The position numbers and the translations under genes are program-made. Below are positions 56,287 through 64,000 of a stretch of 64,000 bases of DNA, one piece after another; position 1 is the stretch's first letter, and each line of letters starts with the position of its first letter. The stretch covers positions 1,240,001 to 1,304,000 of the forward strand of contig OZ007004.1 in NCBI GenBank assembly GCA_963931105.1, read 5' to 3'. The DNA is from UMGS1590 sp900552455 (lineage in GTDB: Bacteria; Bacillota; Peptococcia; Peptococcales; Peptococcaceae). Below the pieces are notes generated by a model. That model saw only the letters and a list, made by a program, of their open reading frames with translations, had not been told where the DNA came from and did no database searches.

Positions 56287-56877
56287 ATGGAAACGCGAAG
56301 CAATAAATTGCAACCTAAGGATCTTATCAATGTGGGCATATTCACAGCTATTTATTTTATCATTTTCTTTGCGGGCATGATGCTGGGATATATTCCGATC
56401 TTTATCCCGTTGCTGGGATTGGTATGCCCTATTTTGTGCGGCATTCCTTTTATGTTGTATCTAACGAAGGTCAAAAAATTTGGCATGGTATCTTTGACTG
56501 GAATTATCCTTGGCTTGCTGAATTTGATCATGGGTAGCGGCGTGCTGGTCTTGATCTTTGGTATCATCTTTGGTGTCCTGGGCGATGTAATTTTGTGGGC
56601 CGGAAAGTATCAAAGCTGGAAATGCACGCTCCTTGCGGGTGGGGTGTTTTCTCTTTGGATCATGGGTTATGTGAGCCGGATGTTCTTAACGCGTGACGAT
56701 TTCTTTGCTTCACTTGTGAGCAGTTACGGGCAGGAATATGTTGATACGCTGATCTCTTATACGCCAGGCTGGATGTTTCCGGTTTTGTTTATTGTGACGT
56801 TCATAGGCGGTGTCTTGGGCGCGCTGCTCGGAAAGGCTGTGCTGAAGAAGCATTTTGAAAAGGCGGGGATCGCCTGA
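56287..56877 (+). CDS. ECF transporter S component, MptD/Trep_Strep family
   Basis: 196 residues from ATG 56287 (GGAGGT upstream) with about five to six helices (LINVGIFTAIYFIIFFAGMM, FGMVSLTGIILGLLNLIMGS and others). The family is the substrate-binding membrane subunit of an energy-coupling-factor importer whose T and A parts follow. The substrate is not established. The block is more AT-rich than its flanks and begins abruptly, suggesting acquisition by transfer. Stop and next start overlap (TGATG). Confidence 0.78.
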   Translation: METRSNKLQPKDLINVGIFTAIYFIIFFAGMMLGYIPIFIPLLGLVCPILCGIPFMLYLTKVKKFGMVSLTGIILGLLNLIMGSGVLVLIFGIIFGVLGDVILWAGKYQSWKCTLLAGGVFSLWIMGYVSRMFLTRDDFFASLVSSYGQEYVDTLISYTPGWMFPVLFIVTFIGGVLGALLGKAVLKKHFEKAGIA

Positions 56878-57599
56878 TGGATACGGCGACGCAGGCGCTA
56901 AAATTTGAAAATAAGGCGATTATTCCAAGCGATCCGCGAACAAAACTGTTTTTGACGATCACTGTCAGCACGATCATGATTACTGGCGGTACGGGCGGGT
57001 TTATGAATGTTGTTCGTCCGTGTCTTATGGCTTGTCCACTGATTTTCCTGCTTCTTTCAAAGAAATGGAAAGCTGCAGCCAGATTCGCTGTAACATACGC
57101 TGTTTTGTTTATTTTGGAACTCTCGGTGCTGCCGCTACTTGCGGGCGCATGGCATTTTATCCTGGGAGCTGCAGTTGGGATCTATACGCATATGCTTCCT
57201 GGATTTGTCATGGGATATTATCTGGTGAGCACGACAACGGTCAGCGAATTTGTCAGCGCGATGGAACGGATGCACGTTCCACAGAAGATCGTCATCCCGA
57301 TGACGGTGGTGTTTCGCTTTTTTCCTACACTCAAAGAGGAGTATGCAGCCATACGGGATGCGATGAAGATGCGCGGCATCATGACGCTCCACAGCCCCAT
57401 GAAGATGCTGGAATACCGGGTGGTCCCGCTGATGATTTCTACCAGCAAAATTGGCGAAGAACTCTCGGCGGCAGCTCTCACGCGCGGGCTTGGCGCACCG
57501 CGAAAACGGACGAATATTTGTAAAATTGGCTTTGGTCCATTGGATATTTTCTTCTTCCTGCTGGCGATTCCCTGCTGGATCGGTTTCTTTGTTTGTTAG
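56877..57599 (+). CDS. ecfT: ECF transporter T component
   Basis: 240 residues, about five helices and the coupling motif AIRDAMKMRGI preceded by MERMHVPQKIVIPMTVVFRF, typical of EcfT proteins, which connect the S component to the ATPases. Overlaps the upstream gene; the ATPase gene follows after 12 bp. Confidence 0.85.
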   Translation: MDTATQALKFENKAIIPSDPRTKLFLTITVSTIMITGGTGGFMNVVRPCLMACPLIFLLLSKKWKAAARFAVTYAVLFILELSVLPLLAGAWHFILGAAVGIYTHMLPGFVMGYYLVSTTTVSEFVSAMERMHVPQKIVIPMTVVFRFFPTLKEEYAAIRDAMKMRGIMTLHSPMKMLEYRVVPLMISTSKIGEELSAAALTRGLGAPRKRTNICKIGFGPLDIFFFLLAIPCWIGFFVC

Positions 57600-57611
57600 G
57601 AGGCAGCGTCT

Positions 57612-59075
57612 ATGATCGAACTTCGCAATATCAATTTTCGTTATGCTGGAGGAACGGATGCCAGCGGGCTTGCAAACATTGACCTGATCATCCCGGATGG
57701 GCAGGTCGTTCTTTTGTGTGGTGGGTCTGGCTGCGGAAAAACGACCCTGACTCGGTTGGTAAATGGGCTGATCCCGAATTACTATGAAGGCGAGTTGAGC
57801 GGCGAAGTTCTGCTGGATGGAAAAAACATCAGCGCCCTTCCGCTCTATGAAACGGCAAAATATGTGGGGAGCGTTTTTCAAAATCCCCGCACACAGTTTT
57901 TTACGGTAGATTCCACCAGTGAACTGGCTTTTGGCTGTGAAAATCAGGGTTTGCCGGAGCGAGAGATCATCCAGCGGGTAAAATCGACTGCGGAGCAATT
58001 TAATATGAATGATTTGCTGGGGAAAAATATCTTTTCTCTTTCCGGTGGGGAAAAACAAAAGATTGCCTGCGCCGCCGTGTCGGCTGCAGATCCGCCCGTC
58101 ATTGTCCTGGATGAACCCTCTTCTAATCTGGATATGTCAGCTACGAAAGATCTGGGCCGGATGATTCGGATTTGGAAAGAACAGGGGAGGACGGTGATTA
58201 TTGCGGAACATCGGCTCTATTATCTGAAAGCGCTGATAGACCGGGTTATCTACTTGAAAGATGGGAAGATCGAAAAAGATTTTACGGCTCAGAAAGCCTT
58301 TGAGCTTTCTGCAGCGCAGCAAGTTGAAATGGGCTTGCGGCCCTTTGACCTAGGGAGTTTTCCTGTGACGGTGCATCCTGTTGTCGGTGGTGGGATGATC
58401 GAATGTGAGAACTTTCATTTCGCATACGAAAAGCAAAGGGCTGCGTTGGATATTGACAGGCTTTCACTGCCGCAGGCGGGCATTATTGCGGTGATTGGTC
58501 ATAATGGAGCGGGAAAATCCACGCTGGCTCGCTGCCTCTGCGGCTTGGAGAAACGCTGCAGGGGCGTTGTGAAGGTGGAGGGGAAACCGTATAATAGAAA
58601 ACAGAGGCTATCTCTGTGCTATATGGTTATGCAGGATGTGGGCCATCAGCTGTTTACGGAAAGCATAGAGGAAGAGCTGCTCATCAGTATGGCAGAAGCT
58701 GATCCTGACAAGGCGGATGCGGTGCTTGAGCGATTGGATTTGCTGCAGTTTAAGGAGCGTCACCCGATGGCGCTTTCCGGCGGCCAGAAGCAGCGTGTGG
58801 CGATCGCCACTGCTCTTGTTTCCCAGCGCAAGATTTTAGTACTGGATGAACCTACCAGCGGTCTGGATTTACAGCACATGAAAGAAGTGGCCAATGAGCT
58901 TATAATATTGCAGGAGATGGGCAAGACAGCCCTTGTCATTACCCACGATTATGAGCTGATCGTCAATTGCTGCACGCATGTTCTGCATTTGGAACATGGA
59001 ACGGTACAGGAACACTATGCGTTGGATGGTGCGGGGCTTCAGCGGCTTAGAAATTTTTTTATCGAATCGAGGTGA
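57612..59075 (+). CDS. ECF transporter ATPase, two fused ABC domains
   Basis: 487 residues containing two complete ABC domains: Walker A GGSGCGKTT and GHNGAGKST; signatures FSLSGGEKQKIACA and ALSGGQKQRVAIA; Walker B VIVLDEPSSNLD and ILVLDEPTSGLD. It thus replaces the separate EcfA and EcfA' proteins. It powers import with the preceding T and S proteins. Confidence 0.92.
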   Translation: MIELRNINFRYAGGTDASGLANIDLIIPDGQVVLLCGGSGCGKTTLTRLVNGLIPNYYEGELSGEVLLDGKNISALPLYETAKYVGSVFQNPRTQFFTVDSTSELAFGCENQGLPEREIIQRVKSTAEQFNMNDLLGKNIFSLSGGEKQKIACAAVSAADPPVIVLDEPSSNLDMSATKDLGRMIRIWKEQGRTVIIAEHRLYYLKALIDRVIYLKDGKIEKDFTAQKAFELSAAQQVEMGLRPFDLGSFPVTVHPVVGGGMIECENFHFAYEKQRAALDIDRLSLPQAGIIAVIGHNGAGKSTLARCLCGLEKRCRGVVKVEGKPYNRKQRLSLCYMVMQDVGHQLFTESIEEELLISMAEADPDKADAVLERLDLLQFKERHPMALSGGQKQRVAIATALVSQRKILVLDEPTSGLDLQHMKEVANELIILQEMGKTALVITHDYELIVNCCTHVLHLEHGTVQEHYALDGAGLQRLRNFFIESR

Positions 59076-59082
59076 CCCTGGC

Positions 59083-60039
59083 TTGAACAGAAATGACTTG
59101 TTTTTTTCGCAGCAGAATATGCAGTTGCTCTGCCGGGACGAATCCTGCTCTGTTTATCAAATGAAAAACGAGAGCGGCGATGGAACAGCGACTGTTTATG
59201 CGGTTTATCCTGGTATTGCTGTGATGTACAACGATTACCACATGGCAAGCTGTCCATCGAGAAGATTTGAAAGTGGCAGGCGCATCATTGCTATTCGCCA
59301 TTGCAGAGAAGGAAGGATTGAATCGGAAGTAAAGGGCGGGGCGTATTTGTATCTTTCTGCCGGGGATATCATGCTGGACAGTGCAACGGTTGAAAATAAA
59401 CATTGCAGTTTTCCGACCAGCCATTATCATGGGATCACCATCACCATATCTGTACCTGAAGCGATCGCTGGCATGAAAGAGCTGCTTGAGATGTTTTCGA
59501 TCGATTTAGAAAAACTGGAGCGGGTGTTCAACTTACAGGATCGTCCCTTTGTTATGCATGGAGATTCTGTTCCTGACCACGTGATCTCTGAACTTTATCA
59601 GGTGCCGGATGCCATCAGAAAGGAATATCTGCGTGTCAAGGTGCTGGAGCTTCTTGTGACGTTGAAAACGGTGGATCCTTCTGTTCTTGGGGAAGAGCGG
59701 CCGTATTTTTATAAAACACAGGTGGAAAAAGTCAAGGCGATCAGAGAATTGATGACAAATGAACCGGCGTCTCACTTTACGATCGAGGAGTTGGCCAGAA
59801 AATTTGACATTTCCATCTCGGCGTTGAAGCAATGTTTTAAGGGTGTTTATGGTACGCCGATTTACACATATATGCGGAATTATCGCATGGATCTGGCGGC
59901 TGCTCTGCTCGTACAGACGGATGAACCGATCACAGTGATTGCGGGAAAAGTCGGCTATACGAATACCAGCAAATTCTCGGAAGCGTTCAAAAAAGTCAAG
60001 GGGAAGACGCCGCTGGAATTCCGCAAGATTAAAATCTAA
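59083..60039 (+). CDS. AraC family transcriptional regulator
   Basis: 318 residues from TTG 59083, seven bases after GAGGTGA; longer in-frame starts lie inside the ATPase gene. The C-terminal double helix-turn-helix is seen in HFTIEELARKFDISISALKQ and the signature VGYTNTSKFSEAFKKVKGKT. The N-terminal 200 residues form the ligand or signal domain. Lying between import and export genes it probably controls both. A terminator follows it. Confidence 0.9.
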   Translation: MNRNDLFFSQQNMQLLCRDESCSVYQMKNESGDGTATVYAVYPGIAVMYNDYHMASCPSRRFESGRRIIAIRHCREGRIESEVKGGAYLYLSAGDIMLDSATVENKHCSFPTSHYHGITITISVPEAIAGMKELLEMFSIDLEKLERVFNLQDRPFVMHGDSVPDHVISELYQVPDAIRKEYLRVKVLELLVTLKTVDPSVLGEERPYFYKTQVEKVKAIRELMTNEPASHFTIEELARKFDISISALKQCFKGVYGTPIYTYMRNYRMDLAAALLVQTDEPITVIAGKVGYTNTSKFSEAFKKVKGKTPLEFRKIKI

Positions 60040-60095
60040 ATGGAGCGAAACGAGGCTTTGCAGAGTGGCGGATAAATTGCATAACTGGGATACTT

Positions 60096-60131
60096 AGAGA
60101 GTGCCAAAAGATTGGTGCTCTCTTATTTTTT
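60096..60131 (+). terminator. Terminator between AraC and ABC exporter genes
   Basis: GAGAGTGCCAA pairs with TTGGTGCTCTC, followed by TTATTTTTT. Confidence 0.85.
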
Positions 60132-60149
60132 GCTAAAGGAGGAATGGAA

Positions 60150-61916
60150 ATGAAGCAGAAAAGCTGGATTTCTATTGTGTTTTCCTTTGCTTCACAGTGC
60201 CGGGGCAAGATTGTCCTGTCAGTTGTATGCGCGATCATCAGTGTGGTTGCCGGACTGATACCTTACCTGAGTGTTTACCAGATCATCACGCTCTTTATCG
60301 GTGGTGCGCCTGTGATGGCAGAGGTTTGGAAATGGTGCTGGATCGGACTTGGCGCCTATGCGGTACGGTTTTTATTCTATGGCATTTCGACGAGCCTGTC
60401 CCATATATCTGCTTATACCATTTTGGAAAATATTCGCTTGGCCCTTGCCCAGCGGCTGATGAAAGCGCCGCTGGGAACAGTCATCGGAGAGCCTGTGGGT
60501 AAATTAAAAAATGTAATGGTGGATCGGGTGGAAACGATTGAGCTGCCACTGGCACACATGATCCCGGAATGTATCTCCAATCTGCTGCTCCCTGCCGCAG
60601 TTTTTGCCTATCTGGTGTGCATCGACTGGCGTATGGCGCTGGCGATGCTGGTCACTCTGCCATTTGTTCTGATCGCGTTTGCAATGATGATGAAGAATTT
60701 CAACAAGCTTTATGCCGATTACATGGCGTCCAACAACTATGTAAACGGCGTGATCGTGGAATATGTGGAGGGCATCGAAGTCATCAAGGCGTTCAATCAG
60801 TCCTCCAGCTCTTACGAAAAGTTTACCAGGGCGGTGGAATCCTTCAAAGACTACACCCTCAAATGGTATCGAAGTTCCTGGAAGGTGATGAACTTTATTT
60901 CTGCGGTGCTGCCGTCTACTTTTTTGGGAACGCTTCCGATTGGCATGTATCTCTACTGGACGGACAGCCTGGCTCCGCAGGATCTTGCGATGTGCCTGAT
61001 CCTTTCACTGGGGATTGTGGGCCCGCTCATGAACTTCACCACTTATATCAATGAAGCGAAAACAGTTGAGTATGCTGTCCGTGATGTGGATAAGCTGCTC
61101 CATGTGGAGGAATTGCCTGATACTGGGAAGCTGGTGGAATTGCAGTCTAAAGACATTCAGCTTCATGATGTTTCATTTGCGTATGACAAAGAAAGCAATA
61201 AACAGGCGCTGTCCCATATCGATCTGAAAATCCCAGAGGGAACGTTTACGGCGCTTGTCGGTCCATCCGGTGGCGGCAAGTCTACCATCGCTCGCTTGAT
61301 TGCCCGCTTTTGGGATGTAAGCGATGGGAAGATCACCATTGGCGGTGTAGATATTCGCGATATGCCGCTGTCAAGCCTTGCTGATATTGTGAGCTTTGTG
61401 ACACAGGATAATTTTCTCTTCAACTGCTCCATCAAGGAAAATATTCGGTTGGGAAATCCCGACGCTACAGATGAAGAAGTCTATGCAGCAGCGAAAGCCG
61501 CTTGTTGCGATGACTTTATACAGAAATTGCCGGATGGCTATGACACAATGGCTGGAGATGCAGGGAACAAGCTTTCAGGCGGCGAAAAACAGCGCATTTC
61601 CATCGCCCGTATGATATTGAAAAACGCGCCCATTGTCATTTTGGATGAAGCAACGGCGTTCACCGATCAGGAGAACGAGGAGAAGATCCAGCAGTCTATT
61701 GCTGCTTTGACGAAAGGAAAAACGCTGCTGGTCATCGCCCATCGGCTGTCCACCATCAAGAACGCCGATCAGATCATCGTTCTGCAAAACGGGCAGGTAG
61801 AGAATATCGGTACGCATCAAGCACTTTTGACTGGCGACGCGCTCTATCGGGGAATGTGGGAGGCGCACATCGGCGCGCAGAATTGGTCTGCTGGTTCCGG
61901 GAAAGGGGGTAACTGA
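60150..61916 (+). CDS. ABC exporter-fold half-transporter 1
   Basis: 588 residues: six helices to about residue 310, then an ATPase domain with Walker A GPSGGGKST, signature LSGGEKQRISIARM and Walker B IVILDEATAFTD. ATG 60150 is preferred to 60144 because only the former has proper spacing to AAAGGAGG. The next gene, one base after its stop, encodes the partner. Such pairs near ECF and AraC genes resemble metallophore-type (YbtPQ/IrtAB-like) transporters, which have exporter folds but may import; this is a hypothesis. Confidence 0.9.
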   Translation: MKQKSWISIVFSFASQCRGKIVLSVVCAIISVVAGLIPYLSVYQIITLFIGGAPVMAEVWKWCWIGLGAYAVRFLFYGISTSLSHISAYTILENIRLALAQRLMKAPLGTVIGEPVGKLKNVMVDRVETIELPLAHMIPECISNLLLPAAVFAYLVCIDWRMALAMLVTLPFVLIAFAMMMKNFNKLYADYMASNNYVNGVIVEYVEGIEVIKAFNQSSSSYEKFTRAVESFKDYTLKWYRSSWKVMNFISAVLPSTFLGTLPIGMYLYWTDSLAPQDLAMCLILSLGIVGPLMNFTTYINEAKTVEYAVRDVDKLLHVEELPDTGKLVELQSKDIQLHDVSFAYDKESNKQALSHIDLKIPEGTFTALVGPSGGGKSTIARLIARFWDVSDGKITIGGVDIRDMPLSSLADIVSFVTQDNFLFNCSIKENIRLGNPDATDEEVYAAAKAACCDDFIQKLPDGYDTMAGDAGNKLSGGEKQRISIARMILKNAPIVILDEATAFTDQENEEKIQQSIAALTKGKTLLVIAHRLSTIKNADQIIVLQNGQVENIGTHQALLTGDALYRGMWEAHIGAQNWSAGSGKGGN

Positions 61917-61917
61917 T

Positions 61918-63666
61918 ATGTTTCGCATTGTCAATCGATTGATCCAATGGACAGGAAAATATAAACGGCGCATTTATAGTGGTTTTGTCTACGCCTTCAT
62001 TCACAGTATTTTTACTGCGCTCCCGATTATGCTGGCAGCCCAGGGGTTGGGTGACGTTCTGGATGATTTTAATGGTGTCGAGCCACTCGCGGGCCGAGAC
62101 ATCTGGATCATACTGGGAGCGATGATTTTTGCTGTATTGGGCCGATATCTGTTCTCATATCTTCGCGCCATCACACAGGAAAGCGTTGGATATGAGCAGG
62201 CCGCTGACGAGCGGATACGGCTGGGCGACATTTTCAAACGGGTGTCGCTGGGCTTTTTCAGCAAAAACAATACGGGCGAACTGTCTGCAGCGACCACGAC
62301 CGATCTCTCGTTTATGGAAATGTTTGCCATGAATATGGTCAATACTGTTGTGAATGGATATATCACCGTTATCGTCCTGATCTTGTTCCTGGCCTTTTAC
62401 AGCCCTTTGGCTGGAGGGATTGCTCTGGCTGGTGTCCTTCTGTCTGCCCTATTCCTCCATCTGTTGGAGGCACGCAGCCACCAAAACGCACCTATCCATC
62501 AAAAGGCGCAGGACGATATGGTGGCAAGCACCATTGAGTATCTGCGAGGAATGCAGGTGGTGAAAGCCTTTAAGCAGGAAGGCGTGGCTGTCCGCGGTAT
62601 CCGCAAAGCGTTCAGCGACAGCAAGAATATTAACATCAAAATCGAAGTGGAATACATGCCCTTCAACTGTCTGCACCTGTTTTCGCTGAAAGCCGCTTCT
62701 GTTGCCATTGTGGCGATAGCGGCGTGGCTGACTGCGAACGGCGGCATGGATCTTTCTACCATGCTCATGCTGGACATGTTTTCCTTTATGATTTTCGGCA
62801 GCGTAGAATCTATGAACAATGCCGCTCATGTACTGGAGATCATTGACGCTACGCTGGATAAGCTGGAGAGGATTGAACACGCCGATATAATAGACAAAGG
62901 CGGGAAAGATATTTCTCTGCAAAACACCGACATTGCTTTCCATGATGTGACATTTTCCTATGATAAAGTTCCTGTTTTGCAAAATATCAGCTTTTCCATC
63001 CCGCAGGGCAGCACTACGGCTATTGTCGGCCCATCCGGCAGTGGCAAGACCACGATCTGCAACCTGATCGCCCGTTTCTATGATGTGGACAGCGGCGCGG
63101 TCACAGTAGGCGGCGAGGATCTGCGGAACATGACCTGCGACAGTCTGCTCCGCAATATCTCAATGGTCTTTCAGAAGGTTTATCTGTTCCACGATACCAT
63201 CGCTGCAAACATTCGCTTCGGAAGTCCTGCCGCAACGCAGGAAGAGATCGTCGAAGCTGCGAAAAAAGCGCGCTGCCACGATTTCATCATGGCGCTGCCG
63301 GATGGCTATGACACGGTGATCGGTGAGGGCGGATCCACGCTTTCTGGCGGTGAAAAGCAGCGCATTTCTATCGCTCGCGCGATACTTAAAGACGCCAATA
63401 TCGTCATTCTTGATGAAGCCACAGCGAGCATTGACCCTGAAAATGAGCATTTGATCCAGCAGGCAATCAGTGAATTGACCATTGGAAAAACGGTGATCGT
63501 TATCGCCCACCGTCTGGCAACGATCGAACACGCTGACCAGATTTTAGTGGTGGATAGTGGTCGGGTTGTTCAGAAAGGAACACATCACGAGCTTCTTCGG
63601 CAGGAAGGGCTTTATCGTCGTTTCATTACGATCCGTGAACAGGCAGAGGGCTGGAGCATTGCCTGA
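61918..63666 (+). CDS. ABC exporter-fold half-transporter 2
   Basis: 582 residues, same layout: six helices and an ATPase domain with Walker A GPSGSGKTT, signature LSGGEKQRISIARAI and Walker B IVILDEATASIDPE. Preceded by GGGGGTAACTGAT. Forms a heterodimer with the protein encoded just upstream. Last gene of the more AT-rich block; a terminator follows and trmB lies convergent. Confidence 0.9.
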   Translation: MFRIVNRLIQWTGKYKRRIYSGFVYAFIHSIFTALPIMLAAQGLGDVLDDFNGVEPLAGRDIWIILGAMIFAVLGRYLFSYLRAITQESVGYEQAADERIRLGDIFKRVSLGFFSKNNTGELSAATTTDLSFMEMFAMNMVNTVVNGYITVIVLILFLAFYSPLAGGIALAGVLLSALFLHLLEARSHQNAPIHQKAQDDMVASTIEYLRGMQVVKAFKQEGVAVRGIRKAFSDSKNINIKIEVEYMPFNCLHLFSLKAASVAIVAIAAWLTANGGMDLSTMLMLDMFSFMIFGSVESMNNAAHVLEIIDATLDKLERIEHADIIDKGGKDISLQNTDIAFHDVTFSYDKVPVLQNISFSIPQGSTTAIVGPSGSGKTTICNLIARFYDVDSGAVTVGGEDLRNMTCDSLLRNISMVFQKVYLFHDTIAANIRFGSPAATQEEIVEAAKKARCHDFIMALPDGYDTVIGEGGSTLSGGEKQRISIARAILKDANIVILDEATASIDPENEHLIQQAISELTIGKTVIVIAHRLATIEHADQILVVDSGRVVQKGTHHELLRQEGLYRRFITIREQAEGWSIA

Positions 63667-63703
63667 TGGTTTGAATGCCGCAAAACACGCTAAAATAAAA
63701 ATT

Positions 63704-63740
63704 GAGCCCTGGCTGCTAGCTGGGGCTCATTGCATTTATT
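63704..63740 (+). terminator. Terminator between ABC exporter and trmB (convergent)
   Basis: GAGCCC pairs with GGGCTC, followed by ATTGCATTTATTTT. Confidence 0.65.
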
Positions 63741-64000
63741 TTGCGACGTGTGGCGGAAAGGCGTGGAGGCTGCAGATCGGCACGCCTTTTCTGTGGAAGC
63801 GGCGCTCATATTCTGTGGCGATGTTGTCCTCAGGCAGGTCGGCGTAGAGGTCGAAGGTGACGTTCTCCAGCCGCCAGCCGCTTTCGCGGAATTCCTCCAG
63901 CGACCACTCGAAAAATTCGCGGCCGTCGGTCTTGAAATGGACGCTGCCGTTTTCTGGGAGGATGTAGTCGTAGATCTCGAGAAAACGATGGTGGGTGAGC
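63736..64000 (-). CDS. trmB: tRNA (guanine-N7-)-methyltransferase, C-terminal fragment
   Basis: The last 88 codons are present; the gene continues past the right edge. The readable part contains THHRFLEIYDYILPENGSVH, FKTDGREFFEWSLEEF and NIATEYERRFHRKGVPIC, which match the C-terminal half of TrmB, including the HFKTD and TEYExxF motifs. TrmB makes m7G46 in tRNA. It is convergent with the ABC exporter operon. Confidence 0.88.
   Translation of the reverse strand, partial: LTHHRFLEIYDYILPENGSVHFKTDGREFFEWSLEEFRESGWRLENVTFDLYADLPEDNIATEYERRFHRKGVPICSLHAFPPHVAK

Overview
The window reads as a chromosomal segment of a Gram-positive-type anaerobe, most likely a Clostridia-class Bacillota with moderately high GC. 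The pointers are a SigI/RsgI-like sigma and anti-sigma pair, RNase J, an LCP-family wall ligase, a TagA/WecG glycosyltransferase, S-layer-homology (SLH) surface proteins, rubredoxin, a BceAB-like module and AGGAGG-type ribosome binding sites. The species cannot be named from the sequence. No rRNA, tRNA or CRISPR array is visible.

Layout. 1-3921 (mostly minus): start of a chromate transporter, then an ECF sigma factor, a membrane protein and an ABC-2 exporter. 4100-7540: an SLH surface protein behind a leader that holds 17 ACAG repeats inside a small ORF. 7549-17223: aconitase (minus), ComFC, a polar amino-acid ABC importer, and a two-component system with a BceAB-like transporter. 17225-20662: a second SLH gene with a related leader, cut off at its 3' end by a junction with foreign DNA. 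20545-24370: more AT-rich island with a truncated sigma-like gene, two MATE pumps and a nitroreductase (minus). 24590-28060: RNase J (apparent ATT start), a nitrilase-family amidase and ProC. 28140-29330: a lone TIR-domain gene followed by a probable type I toxin/antisense-RNA locus with decayed copies. 29328-35843: two TetR regulators, an ABC-2 exporter and oleate hydratase. 36037-39836: LCP protein, a Schlafen/AlbA_2 protein and TagA. 39910-49046: two Na+/phosphate cotransporters and a sigI-rsgI-VTC-DUF4956-CotH cluster, with Pho-box-like repeats ahead of three of the transcription units. 49151-56067: TPR protein, TrkH/TrkA, LysR, two MgtC proteins, rubredoxin. 56287-63666: more AT-rich block with an ECF transporter, an AraC regulator and two ABC exporter half-transporters. 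63736-64000: 3' end of trmB (minus).

How the genes may work together. The SLH leaders carry an extended -10 promoter, a short ORF and a covarying terminator-like hairpin; in the first, ACAG copy number decides whether ribosomes read through the hairpin up to the SLH start, which suggests phase-variable surface expression. The 39.9-49 kb stretch looks like a phosphate-responsive neighbourhood linking phosphate uptake with a VTC (polyphosphate-polymerase-type) protein, and it contains two identically spaced candidate SigI promoters. The TetR/ABC/oleate hydratase stretch fits fatty-acid stress handling. At about 28.9-29.3 kb an intact 25-residue hydrophobic peptide ending in NRHSTK converges on a promoter-driven small RNA; remnants of the same module occur beside it and at 262-395.

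Inverted heptad-repeat elements (CTCCTAA, AATCATT and GGTAGGA types) recur between genes and appear to be a lineage-specific repeat family. All functional assignments come from reading motifs and family resemblance by eye; no database search was run.
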